A stretch of DNA of 32,925 nt from Pyronema omphalodes (taxonomy: Eukaryota > Ascomycota > Pezizomycetes > Pezizales > Pyronemataceae): NCBI GenBank assembly GCA_024516155.1, contig JAJJXM010000147.1, positions 1 to 32,925 of the forward strand, read 5' to 3'. Of this stretch, positions 17,916 to 29,100 are shown in pieces (the first letter of the stretch is position 1; every line of letters begins with the position of its first letter). A program made the translations under genes and the position numbers. A model generated the notes under the pieces. The model had not been told where the DNA came from. It was given only the letters and a program-made list of their open reading frames with translations, and ran no database searches.

Positions 17916-20900
17916 TTAATTATTAGAGGTAACCGCGTGCTCGTCCGTCAGGTCCAGCAGCGTCCCCCAGTCTGTTGTCAGCGTAGCAGATGTGTCCTCC
18001 TCAGCGGGGAGTTTACTTAACCTTGCGTGAGCCCACTCCGCAGTCGCTATCTTGGTCTCTGAGATCATAGCGGACAGTGCTTTGGTTCCGGCGGTGGTAT
18101 GTAAGATTGTCGGTAGTGTGAGGTGTCGTCGTCGTGGGATTTTCAGTGTGCGTCGCAGTTCGGTCCGTTGGGAAGTGAAGTAGGGGCACGAGAGAATGAG
18201 ATGTTTGGGGGATTGCGGGGGGTGAAGGGGGCATGAGCACGAGCGGGAGGGGTATTGGGCGGTGGGGGGATGAGCAAGGCAGTCCAAAAAATAACCGTGT
18301 CCGGTTCGCAATCCCAAGATTGCGGTTGATAGTTTGCGTGGTAGGGCCGTGTAGGCATGATCGAGGCGTCGACGGTGTGGGGCGTCGTATGTTTTAAGTT
18401 TCGGCGCGGAGGAGTACCAGGTCGTCCAGTCATGGATGTATTGATCGTGAATCTGTCGGCGTATCCAGGACAGGGAGACCGGTAGCGAAGAGGGGGGAGT
18501 TAGGGTGGTTGCAGTTTTGGCGAGGAGGTCGGCTTGGTCATTCCCGGGTATATCGGTATGTCCTGGGACCCATTGTAAGGTGACGGATGTGTCTTTGGAA
18601 CGGAGGGAGGAGGCGATGTCGTGTATAGCGCGGGCGAGCTCTTGGCCCGGACCATATGTTGTGCGGGAGGCGCGGAGGATGGCCGCCTGGTTGTCTGTAA
18701 AGACGTGTATCCGGCGGCGTCGGAGGTGGTTGTGGGAGATGATTTTGTGGCACATCTCGAGGCAGTCGTGAATTGCTCGTAGCTCGGCGTCGAACACTTC
18801 CGTGGTCGTGCCCATGGGGATGGATTCGTTGACTTGACGGGGGAAACCTGAGGTGATGCAGTATCCGGCGCCTGTTTTTCCTTCGAGTTGGGAGCCGTCT
18901 GTATAGGCGATAATGTTGGTTTTGTCGTCACTCAGGTCGCGGATCAGCGAGAGGTGTTCGACGGCGGCTTCGGGTTTGGGGAGGGAGGATATCTTTATTC
19001 GTAGGGGTGAGCTTATCCACGGGGTGGGATTTGGGTGTGCCGTGTCCTCGATTACGTCGTCTGGTAATATCCACTGACCGACGGAGCGGAGCATGCGAAC
19101 GAGGCGCGAGGGGGCTTTCTGGGTGGTGTTCCAGGGGTAGTCATATTCGGACGGGTCACATATGGAGGTGGGGAAGTGGTTGGGCACGGGGAAGGAGGAA
19201 GGGCAGCGTCTAACTACGGGGTGGGAAGGGGGGAGGGAGAGGAGGCGGAGAACGTATTTGCGGCTGCGGCGTTGAAGGCGAACTGCGACGGGGGGTATGG
19301 CGGCTTCGTTGTGTAGGGCCACTATGGGGGTCGATGTGAATGCGTTTAGTATGCGGCGTAGGGCGGAGTTTTGTTGCGTTTGTAGTGTGCTGGCCAGTCC
19401 TTTTTGTCCATTCCACCAGATCTCAGAGCCAAAATCCGACCTAGAGGTTACACACGCTTGATAAAGTGTACGGGTCGCTGAGGGGGACAGACCTGTTTCG
19501 TGACGTACCAAACTTCGGAGGGCGTTGAGGGACCTAGCGGCGGCCGTCAGTCTTATTTTTACATGTTGGGAGAAGGAAAGTTTGCGATCAAAATGTATGC
19601 CAATCCACCGGACCACGTCCTTGCTGCCTCCTTGTGTCCCAGGGGTGACTATGGTGCCGTTAGGTAAGCGTACGTTTGTTGCTTCGCTGTGTTCATCGAT
19701 TCGCGACTTATGGAAGTGCAGCATCTCCGATTTGGAATCGTCGAATGCTACCGCGTTCGTCTGCGCCCAGTTGAATGCGGTGCGAGCGGCTGCTTCCAGG
19801 GCGCGCGCATTTTGTTCTCTCGTTCGTCCATGGGCCACCAAGGCAACGTCGTCTATATAGCTAGGGGTCCACAGGGTCGGGTGTTCGGATTGTAAGGCGT
19901 CAAAGAGGGGGCGAAGGTATATGAGGAAGAGTATTGGCGACGCGGGGGATCCCTGGGGAATGCCGGTTTGAATTGGACGCTGTGAATCTGTTCTGCCGTC
20001 AAATGATAGGGCGGTTGTGCGGTCACTTAAGAATGAGGAACACCACGATATTACCGCCTGTGGGCAGCCGAGTGAGTGCATAGTTGCCAGTAATCTGGCG
20101 GAGGAGACGTTATCGAAAGCTCCTCGTACATCTAAAAATAGGGCAGACGTCACGAAGCGATTTCCCGCGTTAACTTCTACCTCATGCATCAGTGCCATCG
20201 CGGCGTCAATTGCCGAGCGTTTTGGGCGCCCGCCAATCTGGTCCTTATGCAGGATGTCGTGCGACTCCGCCATAAGGCTGAGCCGGGTCGCCATGAGTTT
20301 TTCTAACACCTTGCCCAAGCAGTTGAGTAAGGCGATCGGGCGGTATGCCTTTATGGCGCTATAGTCCGGTTTGTTTGGTTTAGGTATCACCACCGTCGTG
20401 GCCTCTCGCCAGCTCCGCGGGTGATATCCTTTCGTTCCTAAGGTTGAGTACAGGGCGTTGAAAACTTTGGGGACTGCATCGTACGCCTTCCTAAGGCACG
20501 CGAACGTGATGGAGTCCGGGCCGGGGGCTTTCTTGGGGGAGGATGTTGTGATAGCGGTACGAATTTCTTCGGGGGTGAATGTTTTCCAGGGGAGTTGGGG
20601 GTTGGGTCGTGAGGTGCGTGTGGGGGGGGCAGCTGGGGGGGGAGGGAATAACGCTTGAAAGGCCTCTACCTTACTGTCGAAGTCGACGCATACCTTCTCC
20701 ATTCCTCCTACCTGTGTCTTGATCGGTGGTGTCAATTGAGCGCGGCGCGGGTTTGTATATCGGAAGGCTGCCCATATGTCTGGTCCTTCCACCGCGGCTA
20801 AGTATTCCTTCCACATGGAGTCCTTTGCATGTCGGACTTTCCTGTAGTGGGCGTTTCGAGACTGTTTGTATTCGGCGAGGTGTTGGGGAAGGCGGGTCTG

Positions 20901-21916
20901 TTTCCATCTCCTCCTGGCCCGGGTCATGTCTTTACGTGTCAGGCGTACCTCCTCCGTCCACCATCTCTTCGACCGCGGGGTTGGGGTGAGGGTAGGTGTT
21001 GATATCGCGGCGGCGGTTTGGATAGAGTCGCGAAGGAGGGCAGCCCATTCGTCGAGGTTCTCGGTGGAGGGGTTGGCTCGGAGGTGGCACCACCGGGGGT
21101 AGGAAGCTTCGGTGAGGCGTTGCAATTCTTCGGTGAAGGTCTCCCAGTCCGTCTTGCGCCAGTTTAGTCGTGTAGTGTCGCCTGCGGTGTTGTGGTGGTC
21201 TGGGTGTAAGGAGTTGATTTGGAAACGGATCACCTCGTGGTCCGATCCCGTGGCAATGCCGTCGTCAATGGCCCAAGAAGAAATTTCCCTTGCCATCGGG
21301 GGGCTGCCAGAGTCAGGTCGAGGACCGAAGAGCCCGATCCGTCTCGATAGTGGTAAGTAGGAACGTCCGGGACGTTTACCAGTTGCCAGTGATGGTCTTC
21401 CATCAGTTCCACCAGCACGTCTGCTCTCGCTGGTCTGCGTGCGTGGGAGTTCCACAGAGGGTGATGGGCATTGAGGTCCCCTGTGATCACGCAACGGTGG
21501 GGGAGTGTGAGGGGGGTAAGGGAGCGGGGGACGGTATATAATTTTGTTTGGGGGTCTTTTTCATTATAGATATTTAAGAGGTAAAAGGAGGGAATGAGTG
21601 TGGTGCTAACCTCGAGTACCTGGAGGTCAGGATCTCCGCTGACGTCCGGTCTTGGTGTGACTCGAACATGTGGGTTGAGGCGAGAGATATATGCAGCAGT
21701 GCGATTGACTTTGTGGTGGCTGCGGGGGGGAAGTAACAAAAGGAAATCTGGATGTGTGATTGCGTACCGGGGATCTTTAACGTTAATCTCTTGTACCAGC
21801 AATATGTCTATTTTGGATCCTGCTGAGTTCAGCAGTGTTGTTAGTGCGGTGGCGCTGCGATTCGTGTTATGTGACACGATGCGAAGGGTCGCCGCTGATG
21901 AGTCGTATCTATTCAT
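17916..21916 (-). pseudogene. LINE ORF2 (B1): endonuclease, reverse transcriptase, RNase H; one frameshift
   Basis: About 1,333 codons from ATG 21916, which overlaps the ORF1 stop, to TAA 17916. Endonuclease (about 1-240): LRIVSHNTNR, LLVQEIN, TGDLNAHHPLWNS, SVLDLTLAA, GSDHEVIRF. Reverse transcriptase (about 450-740): KKAPGPDSITFACLRK, KAYRPIALLNCLGKVLEKL, FLDVRGAFDN, GIPQGSPASPILFLIYL, catalytic YIDD at 19848-19859. RNase H (about 1000-1130): YTDGSQLEG, EVFDAELRAIHD, TDNQAAI, WVPGHTDIPGNDQADLLA. Cys/His: CSCPLHPPQSPKHLILSC near 1225. A 1-nt deletion relative to B2 at about 21298 shifts the frame inside the endonuclease; the rest is open. Tad1/I-type layout and normal length. Confidence 0.94.
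21909..21916 (-). promoter_or_regulatory. ORF1 stop / ORF2 start overlap (B1)
   Basis: ATGAATAG: the ORF2 ATG and the ORF1 TAG share an 8-nt window. This arrangement fits termination-reinitiation, known for some LINEs (for example silkworm SART1). The same spacing occurs in C3 (ATGTCTAG, 17064-17071). Confidence 0.65.
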
Positions 21917-23818
21917 CAGCGGTCATGGTGGTGTCGGCGATGGGGTTTATTTCGGAGGGGATGGCGTCTAGGGGTGTTGTCTCCGGGCGAGTCTTCTGCC
22001 AGGCTTCCCTGACGACGTTCACTTTGACGGGGCAGCGGGTGCTGTATGCGGCGTGGTGGACGTCTGTGAGTCCAGCGGCGACACAATTGGCACACTTGTA
22101 GAGGGTGTGTTGACATTTGCGGCCCTGGATTGTGGGACACTGGCTGCATTGGTGATATTCGGTGGGGTGAGGGGCGGCGCATATCGCGCAAGCGGGGCCA
22201 TTGTCAGCTGGGCAGATTGCATGATGATGTCCAAATTTCTGGCACCTGCGGCATTGGTCAATGGAACGGGCGGTGAAGAATTCTGTCACCTTGCGTTGTT
22301 CGAATAATACTGTCACCTTTGTTCTCTTGAGGAGGTTGTATTCCTCGCTGGACTTCAGTGCGATCATCACACTGGAGGCGGTCTTACCAACACGCTTGTC
22401 CGGGTGAGAGATGTACCTTGGGGGTTGTGTCAGGCGTACTTTGTGGTTCGTCTCGATTTCTTGCTGCAATTTTTGCATACCCTCGGCGGTGTCCTCGTAG
22501 TAGTCCGTGGGGATTCCGTGGACTGCCAGCTTATACCATTTTTCGTTAAGTCGGGGGGGCAAGAGGTTCGGGTGGACTGTGCAGGCAGCGGCGTGGATAA
22601 CAGAGAGGTGGGGGGTGAGATCGGTAATGGATGTGTTCGGGGAGGGGGTAAGCATGAGGCTTCCTGCCATATTTTTCCTAACCGTCATGATGTTTCCTTC
22701 CACCTTCGCCTTGTGTAGGGCTTCGTTGATAGCTAATCCAATGGCGATCTTAGAGCTATCGGGCAGGGCACGGGGGTCAGGGCAGGGGATCACAATGTCT
22801 TGGACGCGGGGGGGGTTCTTGCGTTGGGGGTTGGGTTTGGTGGTCTTAGGGGGGGTCTTTGATGGGGCATCGGCTTTCTCTTTGAACAACTTGGTGGCCG
22901 CGGGTATTGGTCCTTGCCACGGTTCGTTCGCCTGGGGTGGGGGAGGGGGTAGGTGAGGGGGAGGAGTGAGCTCGTTCTTCCGGAGTTCAGCTTCGGCGTT
23001 CAAGCACCTCTGCTTCCAGTACTCGGCTTCGCTGAGGCGGGAGCATGTTTGGAGGGTAAATCGAGAGGGGCGTTAACGGGCTGGGTATCGGGGCTGGTGG
23101 TCTCGAGGGGGGTGGGGGATGCGGAGACGGGGGTGGGGGACACGGCGGTAGCTGTTCCTTTCGGTAGGAAGGACGGGGCGAGGAGTTGGACGGCGTCGTA
23201 GATGGATTGGAGGAGGGACTGGTTCTTGTTGATTGTCTTGAACGCTTTGTTGATTCTGTCGTTCGTTGTCTGGTCGGCGTGACGAAACATGTCCGCGGTG
23301 GTAGCAAGATTGTGGTGGAGGACGTCGATGGATTGAGCGAGGTCGGCGTTGCTGGGAGGTGTGGCGTTAATCGGAGCGGTGTCGGGGTGGAGTCGTTTGA
23401 CTAGTGCAGGAACGGGGGTGGAGTCTTCGGCGATATGGGTGATAGTATGGGCAGTGGAGGCGGCGGGGCGTTTTTTCTGTTTTCCGGTGGTTTGTTGGAT
23501 GGAGTATTTAGGGTCATTGTTGCTCAGTTGATCGGGGGTGTCGGAGTTTTCGGGGAGGGGTTTTTTGTTGTGGGGTGTTTTGGGTGGGGCGTTGGTGGTG
23601 TTGCGAGAAGTTGGCGTTGGGGAGCTGTCTCGGGGAGACGCGTCGTCGTCGCTGGAATCCTCGCTGACGTCAGAGCACGTGTCTACGTGCATCTCAACGT
23701 CGGACGCGTCGGACTCGTGCGGCTCTGCGTTAGCGCGTTTTTCTTTCGCGAGCGCTCGAGGGGGCGCTTTGTCGGGGGGGAGGGGCTGTTTCTCAACAGC
23801 GGAGGATCGGGTGGGCAT
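21909..23818 (-). pseudogene. LINE ORF1 (B1), zinc-knuckle RNA-binding protein; one frameshift
   Basis: From ATG 23818 (MPTRSSAVEK) to TAG 21909. The N-terminal part is acidic and serine-rich (DVSEDSSDDDASPRD) and then K/P/T-rich. A central part, about codons 330-520, probably folds as an RNA-binding domain (KWYKLAVHGIPTDYYED). Three Cys/His knuckles follow near the C-terminus. The first is CRRCQKFGHHHAIC (22212-22253; C-x2-C-x4-H-x4-C), followed by CAICAAPHPTEYHQC and CANCVAAGLTDVHHAAYSTRC. ORF1 proteins of this type bind element RNA. One base is missing at about 23041 relative to B2, splitting the frame. The gene ends 8 nt inside ORF2. Confidence 0.9.
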
Positions 23819-23947
23819 CGGAAGTTCGGAATAAGTTGATTCTGCGGTAGCGACAAGGAATCCGCGATTGAAATGATGGTTGTTGATGTGGGTGGAGGGT
23901 GGTGTTGATGGAACCGGTTCGCGGGGCTTTTCTCAGGGGCCCGAAAA

Positions 23948-23979
23948 CTCTTTTTCGATGAAAACTCAACGAAAAAGAG
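23948..23979. other. 10-bp perfect inverted repeat in B1 leader
   Basis: CTCTTTTTCG (23948-23957) and CGAAAAAGAG (23970-23979) with a 12-nt loop. Identical in B2 at 32160-32191. Confidence 0.75.
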
Positions 23980-24139
23980 AGGGCCTGATCTGGAAATGCT
24001 GCGAATAGGTAATTCGGGGCTGCCGAACAATAATCCGCGATAAAATCTTGCGATTTCGGCGTGGTTGTTGAAAAGGCAGGGGGGGGGTCGCTCTTTGCTG
24101 TTTTTGGTTGTCCCGCTGTAGAGGTGGGTGCGTTAGCGT

Positions 24140-24172
24140 CCATCGCTTAACCGGTGGTGAGGTAAGCGATGG
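24140..24172. other. 10-bp perfect inverted repeat in B1 leader, overlapping an upstream ATG
   Basis: CCATCGCTTA (24140-24149) and TAAGCGATGG (24163-24172) with a 13-nt loop. On the - strand the second arm contains the ATG of the short upstream frame at 24143. Present in B2 at 32349-32381. Confidence 0.75.
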
Positions 24173-24503
24173 CGAAGAGTCACGTGAGGAGGCTCTTGCT
24201 AAGCGAGCACTAAAATTTCTCGCGAGGAAAGGGGTCCGGAGGGGGGGAAATTTGGGGTGTCACCACAACCAGTGCTGCTGGTGGGGGGGGGGATTTGGGG
24301 GGGGGGGGATTTCGGTATGCCGAAACCGAAAATAAGGTCGGTTTGATGATTGGGGGGCGGGTGGTGGAGCGGCGTTGATGAAAGTGCCCGGAATCCGGCC
24401 CGGAGGTCCCAGAATCGCGTTTTTCCGCTGAATCTCAACGGTAAACGGTAGCTGGGTTCCGAAAATCGAGATTCGGGGTAATTCCGAGGTAAGAAGTCGA
24501 TTG

Positions 24504-24519
24504 CCGATTCGAAAATCGG
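24504..24519 (-). other. Hairpin with UUCG loop in B1 leader
   Basis: CCGATT-TTCG-AATCGG on the - strand. B2 (32715-32729) lost one loop base but keeps the full stem, which points to stem conservation. A similar stem GTTTCGG-CATA-CCGAAAT lies at about 24309-24327. Confidence 0.6.
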
Positions 24520-24715
24520 GGAAATTGTTGTCGTTGTCGCACATGCAGGGGGGGGTCAGCGGTTGCTGTGTGGTGTCGTTTTGTAGGTTTGGGGCGTCTT
24601 AGGTGTGGTGTACCACTTGATCGGGCCCGTGATGAATTGCTACCGAATTCGCCATGCGATCGAAGACAGGGGGGAGTGTCAGCGGCACCGCCAGGGTAAG
24701 TAAGGTGGCTCCCTA

Positions 24716-25140
24716 TGGAGGAGGTCTGGAGACTTGTAGCCGGGTATGTGGGGGAGTCCGGAAACCCAATGGAGGGTGACAGTTGCTTGGTGTTGGCAGA
24801 GGGAAGAGGCAATTTAGTGTATAGAGAGAGCAAGTTCCTGACACGGGGAGCACATTGTGCGGAAGGGCCAGAAGATCAATTCCTTGTTCACCGTGATGCT
24901 ATGGATTCGTCAACAGTAGAGGTTGTTGGGTCGGAGCAGTCTTGGGCAGCTTGCAAGGCTGTCGTCATTGGCGCGCAGCTCTGCACTGGAGACTTCCGTC
25001 CTGTTGCCCGTGGGGATGACTTCATCAAGCCCTCGCCGCAAACTGTCTGTAATGCTCTATCGTACTCAGGTGTGCCTGTCCGGCTGGCAGCGGTCCGTGT
25101 ATACAAGGATATTGGTTGGGTCGGTTCGTAGGGTGTCAAG
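24716..25140 (-). pseudogene. Decayed LINE RNase H domain between B1 and B2
   Basis: Read on the - strand in shifting frames, it follows the B RNase H in order. NILVYTDRCQPDRHT matches the YTDGSQLEG block. PTGNRTEVSSAELRANDDSLA matches PMGTTTEVFDAELRAIHDCLE. QELALSIH-stop-IASSLCQHQATVTLHWVSGLPHIPGY matches QELARAIHDIASSLRSKDTSVTLQWVPGHTDIPGN. The remnant has stops, indels and lost catalytic residues (the HTD of the WVPGHTDIPGN block is altered). It is far more diverged than B1 and B2 are from each other, so it is an older insertion. It abuts the 5' end of B1. Confidence 0.9.
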
Positions 25141-25325
25141 GGGTTGGCTGTGCTAGATGGCCACATCTGTCAGGGAACTAGGAACGGACGTTCGAAGAAC
25201 ACACTGAACACTACCGGCAGGGGGAGACTAGGCGGGTTCCGGGATGTGGGAACGGAAGGACAAGGACCGAAGTGCACGGCAGACGGACGGCACACGAAAC
25301 AGGGACAGGGACAAGGACGAGAATG
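25141..25325. other. Unassigned spacer with GGACAR-like simple repeat
   Basis: A short stretch between the RNase H remnant and the B2 tail. Its last ~70 bp are purine-rich with repeated GGACAR units (about 25256-25322). No gene seen. Confidence 0.4.
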
Positions 25326-25344
25326 ATTTATTTATTTATTTATT

Positions 25345-26123
25345 AACTCATACACGCATCCAACCGTAAGGTTATGGCGGAATCTACAGTAAATACAAAA
25401 TTAAGAAACCCGGGTGTTAGGCCAAGCTCTCACTGGGTATGCCCCAGAGCTTGTCGTTAGGGTGTGGGGTTGTAGACCCCCAAGTCTCGTTGTGCTTTTG
25501 TTCGTCAAGCGTCGTCTGTTCCAGGAGCCCTGTACGCTCGGAGGCCACCTCGCCGGGTCGTTCCCCCATTTCCTCCACCCTTCCCCTCCCTTTTTTAACC
25601 GTTTTTCCACCTTTATTTCCTCCACAAAGCAAAAACAAACAAGCAAAAGAAAAGAAAAGAAGATATAACTCCCCCGGGTCAACGCCCCCCCATCGCACCT
25701 CTCTCCCCTGTGCCACTACCCTACTCTACGTCCCTCCCCTCGCCCTTCACCACGCTCCTCCCTCTCGGCTCGCCGGCCATCCATCGTCCCACTCCGTCCA
25801 CTTCTCTCCGCGTCACCATCTCGTACTCGCCTCATTCGTGCTCCTCCCGTCCGTCTCCACCGCGTCTCTCCTCTCCCTCAACTCCTCGCCTCACTTTCAC
25901 TCCCGTTTCAAAAAAAGAAAAAAAACACAAGACTCCGTTCTCCACAACAACCACGCCTCCGCTCTCCCAGTCTCCCGTCTCCACTCTCTCCTCGTCATCG
26001 TCCGCTTCCTCCCCCTCCCCTCTCCCTCGTCTCTCTCTCCGCTCTCGCCTCCCGCTTCTCCCTCCCTCCGTCCTCCTCCTACTTCTTTTTATTATTATTT
26101 TATTTTATTTTTTTTTTTTTTTT
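25345..26123 (-). other. 3' UTR of B2
   Basis: Nearly identical to the B1 3' UTR. A18 run at the ORF2 stop (T run 26108-26125), G/A-rich stretch, conserved core (about 25507-25636) and terminal hairpin. No gene. Confidence 0.7.
25362..25373 (-). promoter_or_regulatory. 3'-terminal hairpin of B2
   Basis: AACC-TTAC-GGTT on the - strand, identical to that of B1. Confidence 0.55.
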
Positions 26124-29100
26124 TTAATTATTAGAGGTAACCGCGTGCTCGTCCGTCAGGTCCAGCAGCGTCCCCCAGTCTGTTGTCAGCGTAGCAGATG
26201 TGTCCTCCTCAGCGGGGAGTTTACTTAACCTTGCGTGAGCCCACTCCGCAGTCGCTATCTTGGTCTCTGAGATCATAGCGGACAGTGCTTTGGTTCCGGC
26301 GGTGGTATGTAAGATTGTCGGTAGTGTGAGGTGTCGTCGTCGTGGGATTTTCAGTGTACGTCGCAGTTCGGTCCGTTGGGAAGTGAAGTAGGGGCACGAG
26401 AGAATGAGATGTTTGGGGGATTGCGGGGGGTGAAGGGGGCATGAGCACGAGCGGGAGGGGTATTGGGCGGTGGGGGGATGAGCAAGGCAGTCCAAAAAAT
26501 AACCGTGTCCGGTTCGCAATCCCAAGATTGCGGTTGATAGTTTGCGTGGTAGGGCCGTGTAGGCATGATCGAGGCGTCGACGGTGTGGGGCGTCGTATGT
26601 TTTAAGTTTCGGCGCGGAGGAGTACCAGGTCGTCCAGTCATGGATGTATTGATCGTGAATCTGTCGGCGTATCCAGGACAGGGAGACCGGTAGCGAAGAG
26701 GGGGGAGTTAGGGTGGTTGCAGTTTTGGCGAGGAGGTCGGCTTGGTCATTCCCGGGTATATCGGTATGTCCTGGGACCCATTGTAAGGTGACGGATGTGT
26801 CTTTGGAACGGAGGGAGGAGGCGATGTCGTGTATAGCGCGGGCGAGCTCTTGGCCCGGACCATATGTTGTGCGGGAGGCGCGGAGGATGGCCGCCTGGTT
26901 GTCTGTAAAGACGTGTATCCGGCGGCGTCGGAGGTGGTTGTGGGAGATGATTTTGTGGCACATCTCGAGGCAGTCGTGAATTGCTCGTAGCTCGGCGTCG
27001 AACACTTCCGTGGTCGTGCCCATGGGGATGGATTCGTTGACTTGACGGGGGAAACCTGAGGTGATGCAGTATCCGGCGCCTGTTTTTCCTTCGAGTTGGG
27101 AGCCGTCTGTATAGGCGATAATGTTGGTTTTGTCGTCACTCAGGTCGCGGATCAGCGAGAGGTGTTCGACGGCGGCTTCGGGTTTGGGGAGGGAGGATAT
27201 CTTTATTCGTAGGGGTGAGCTTATCCACGGGGTGGGATTTGGGTGTGCCGTGTCCTCGATTACGTCGTCTGGTAATATCCACTGACCGACGGAGCGGAGC
27301 ATGCGAACGAGGCGCGAGGGGGCTTTCTGGGTGGTGTTCCAGGGGTAGTCATATTCGGACGGGTCACATATGGAGGTGGGGAAGTGGTTGGGCACGGGGA
27401 AGGAGGAAGGGCAGCGTCTAACTACGGGGTGGGAAGGGGGGAGGGAGAGGAGGCGGAGAACGTATTTGCGGCTGCGGCGTTGAAGGCGAACTGCGACGGG
27501 GGGTATGGCGGCTTCGTTGTGTAGGGCCACTATGGGGGTCGATGTGAATGCGTTTAGTATGCGGCGTAGGGCGGAGTTTTGTTGCGTTTGTAGTGTGCTG
27601 GCCAGTCCTTTTTGTCCATTCCACCAGATCTCAGAGCCAAAATCCGACCTAGAGGTTACACACGCTTGATAAAGTGTACGGGTCGCTGAGGGGGACAGAC
27701 CTGTTTCGTGACGTACCAAACTTCGGAGGGCGTTGAGGGACCTAGCGGCGGCCGTCAGTCTTATTTTTACATGTTGGGAAAAGGAAAGTTTGCGATCAAA
27801 ATGTATGCCAATCCACCGGACCACGTCCTTGCTGCCTCCTTGAGTCCCGGGGGTGACTATGGTGCCGTTCGGTAAGCGCACGTTTGTTGCTTCGCTGTGT
27901 TCATCGATTCGCGACTTATGGAAGTGCAGCATCTCCGATTTGGAATCGTCGAATGCTACCGCGTTTGTCTGCGCCCAGTTGAATGCGGTGCGAGCGGCTG
28001 CTTCCAGGGCGCGCGCATTTTGTTCTCTCGTTCGTCCATGGGCCACCAAGGCAACGTCGTCTATATAGCTAGGGGTCCACAGGGTCGGGTGTTCGGATTG
28101 TAAGGCGTCAAAGAGGGGGCGAAGGTATATGAGGAAGAGTATTGGCGACGCGGGGGATCCCTGGGGAATGCCGGTTTGAATTGGACGCTGTGAATCTGTT
28201 CTGCCGTCAAATGATAGGGCGGTTGTGCGGTCACTTAAGAATGAGGAACACCATGATATTACCGCCTGTGGGCAGCCGAGTGAGTGCATAGTTGCCAGTA
28301 ATCTGGCGGAGGAGACGTTATCGAAAGCTCCTCGTACATCTAAAAATAGGGCAGACGTCACGAAGCGATTTCCCGCGTTAACTTCTACCTCATGCGTCAG
28401 TGCCATCGCGGCGTCAATTGCCGAGCGTTTTGGGCGCCCGCCAATCTGGTCCTTATGCAGGATGTCGTGCGACTCCGCCATAAGGCTGAGCCGGGTCGCC
28501 ATGAGTTTTTCTAACACCTTGCCCAAGCAGTTGAGTAAGGCGATCGGGCGGTATGCCTTTATGGCGCTATAGTCCGGTTTGTTTGGTTTAGGTATCACCA
28601 CCGTCGTGGCCTCTCGCCAGCTCCGCGGGTGATATCCTTTCGTTCCTAAGGTTGAGTACAGGGCGTTGAAAACTTTGGGGACTGCATCGTACGCCTTCCT
28701 AAGGCACGCGAACGTGATGGAGTCCGGGCCGGGGGCTTTCTTGGGGGAGGATGTTGTGATAGCGGTACGAATTTCTTCGGGGGTGAATGTTTTCCAGGGG
28801 AGTTGGGGGTTGGGTCGTGAGGTGCGTGTGGGGGGGGCAGCTGGGGGGGGAGGGAATAACGCTTGAAAGGCCTCTACCTTACTGTCGAAGTCGACGCATA
28901 CCTTCTCCATTCCTCCTACCTGTGTCTTGATCGGTGGTGTCAATTGAGCGCGGCGCGGGTTTGTATATCGGAAGGCCGCCCATATGTCTGGTCCTTCCAC
29001 CGCGGCTAAGTATTCCTTCCACATGGAGTCCTTTGCATGTCGGACTTTCCTGTAGTGGGCGTTTCGAGACTGTTTGTATTCGGCGAGGTGTTGGGGAAGG

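Larger units (their letters stand above)
17118..24715 (-). mobile_element. LINE family B, near full-length copy B1
   Basis: On the - strand: a structured 5' leader (about 24715-23819), ORF1 (23818-21909), ORF2 (21916-17916), a ~780-bp 3' UTR and an AAAT tail (17118-17136). It is nearly identical to B2 over its whole length (a handful of substitutions per kb). ORF1 and ORF2 each carry one frameshift. The 5' end is approximate: B2 reaches the window edge at the equivalent of 24719, and decayed RNase H sequence begins at about 24716. Confidence 0.9.
23819..24715 (-). promoter_or_regulatory. Structured 5' leader of B1
   Basis: About 900 nt without a convincing gene. It contains three poly(C) modules: 24665-24685, 24544-24569 and 24075-24091. 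It has long C runs (G runs on + at 24281-24309) and several perfect inverted repeats (listed separately). A short frame from ATG 24143 (117 codons) is broken or altered in B2 and is probably noncoding. LINE promoters lie in this region, so promoter or translation-control roles are inferred. Confidence 0.5.

Noticed and set aside
17231..18020. Long + strand frames (231 and 172 codons) in the B1 3' UTR, repeated at 25439-26228 in B2
   Set aside because: Very S/P/L-rich low-complexity products of a C/T-rich strand, lying antisense to the 3' UTR. They are conserved only because the copies are young.
23793..24143. Upstream frame MDAN... in the B1 leader as a real ORF
   Set aside because: It lies in another frame from ORF1. 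In B2 the first ~20 residues are changed by indels, so coding constraint is not supported.
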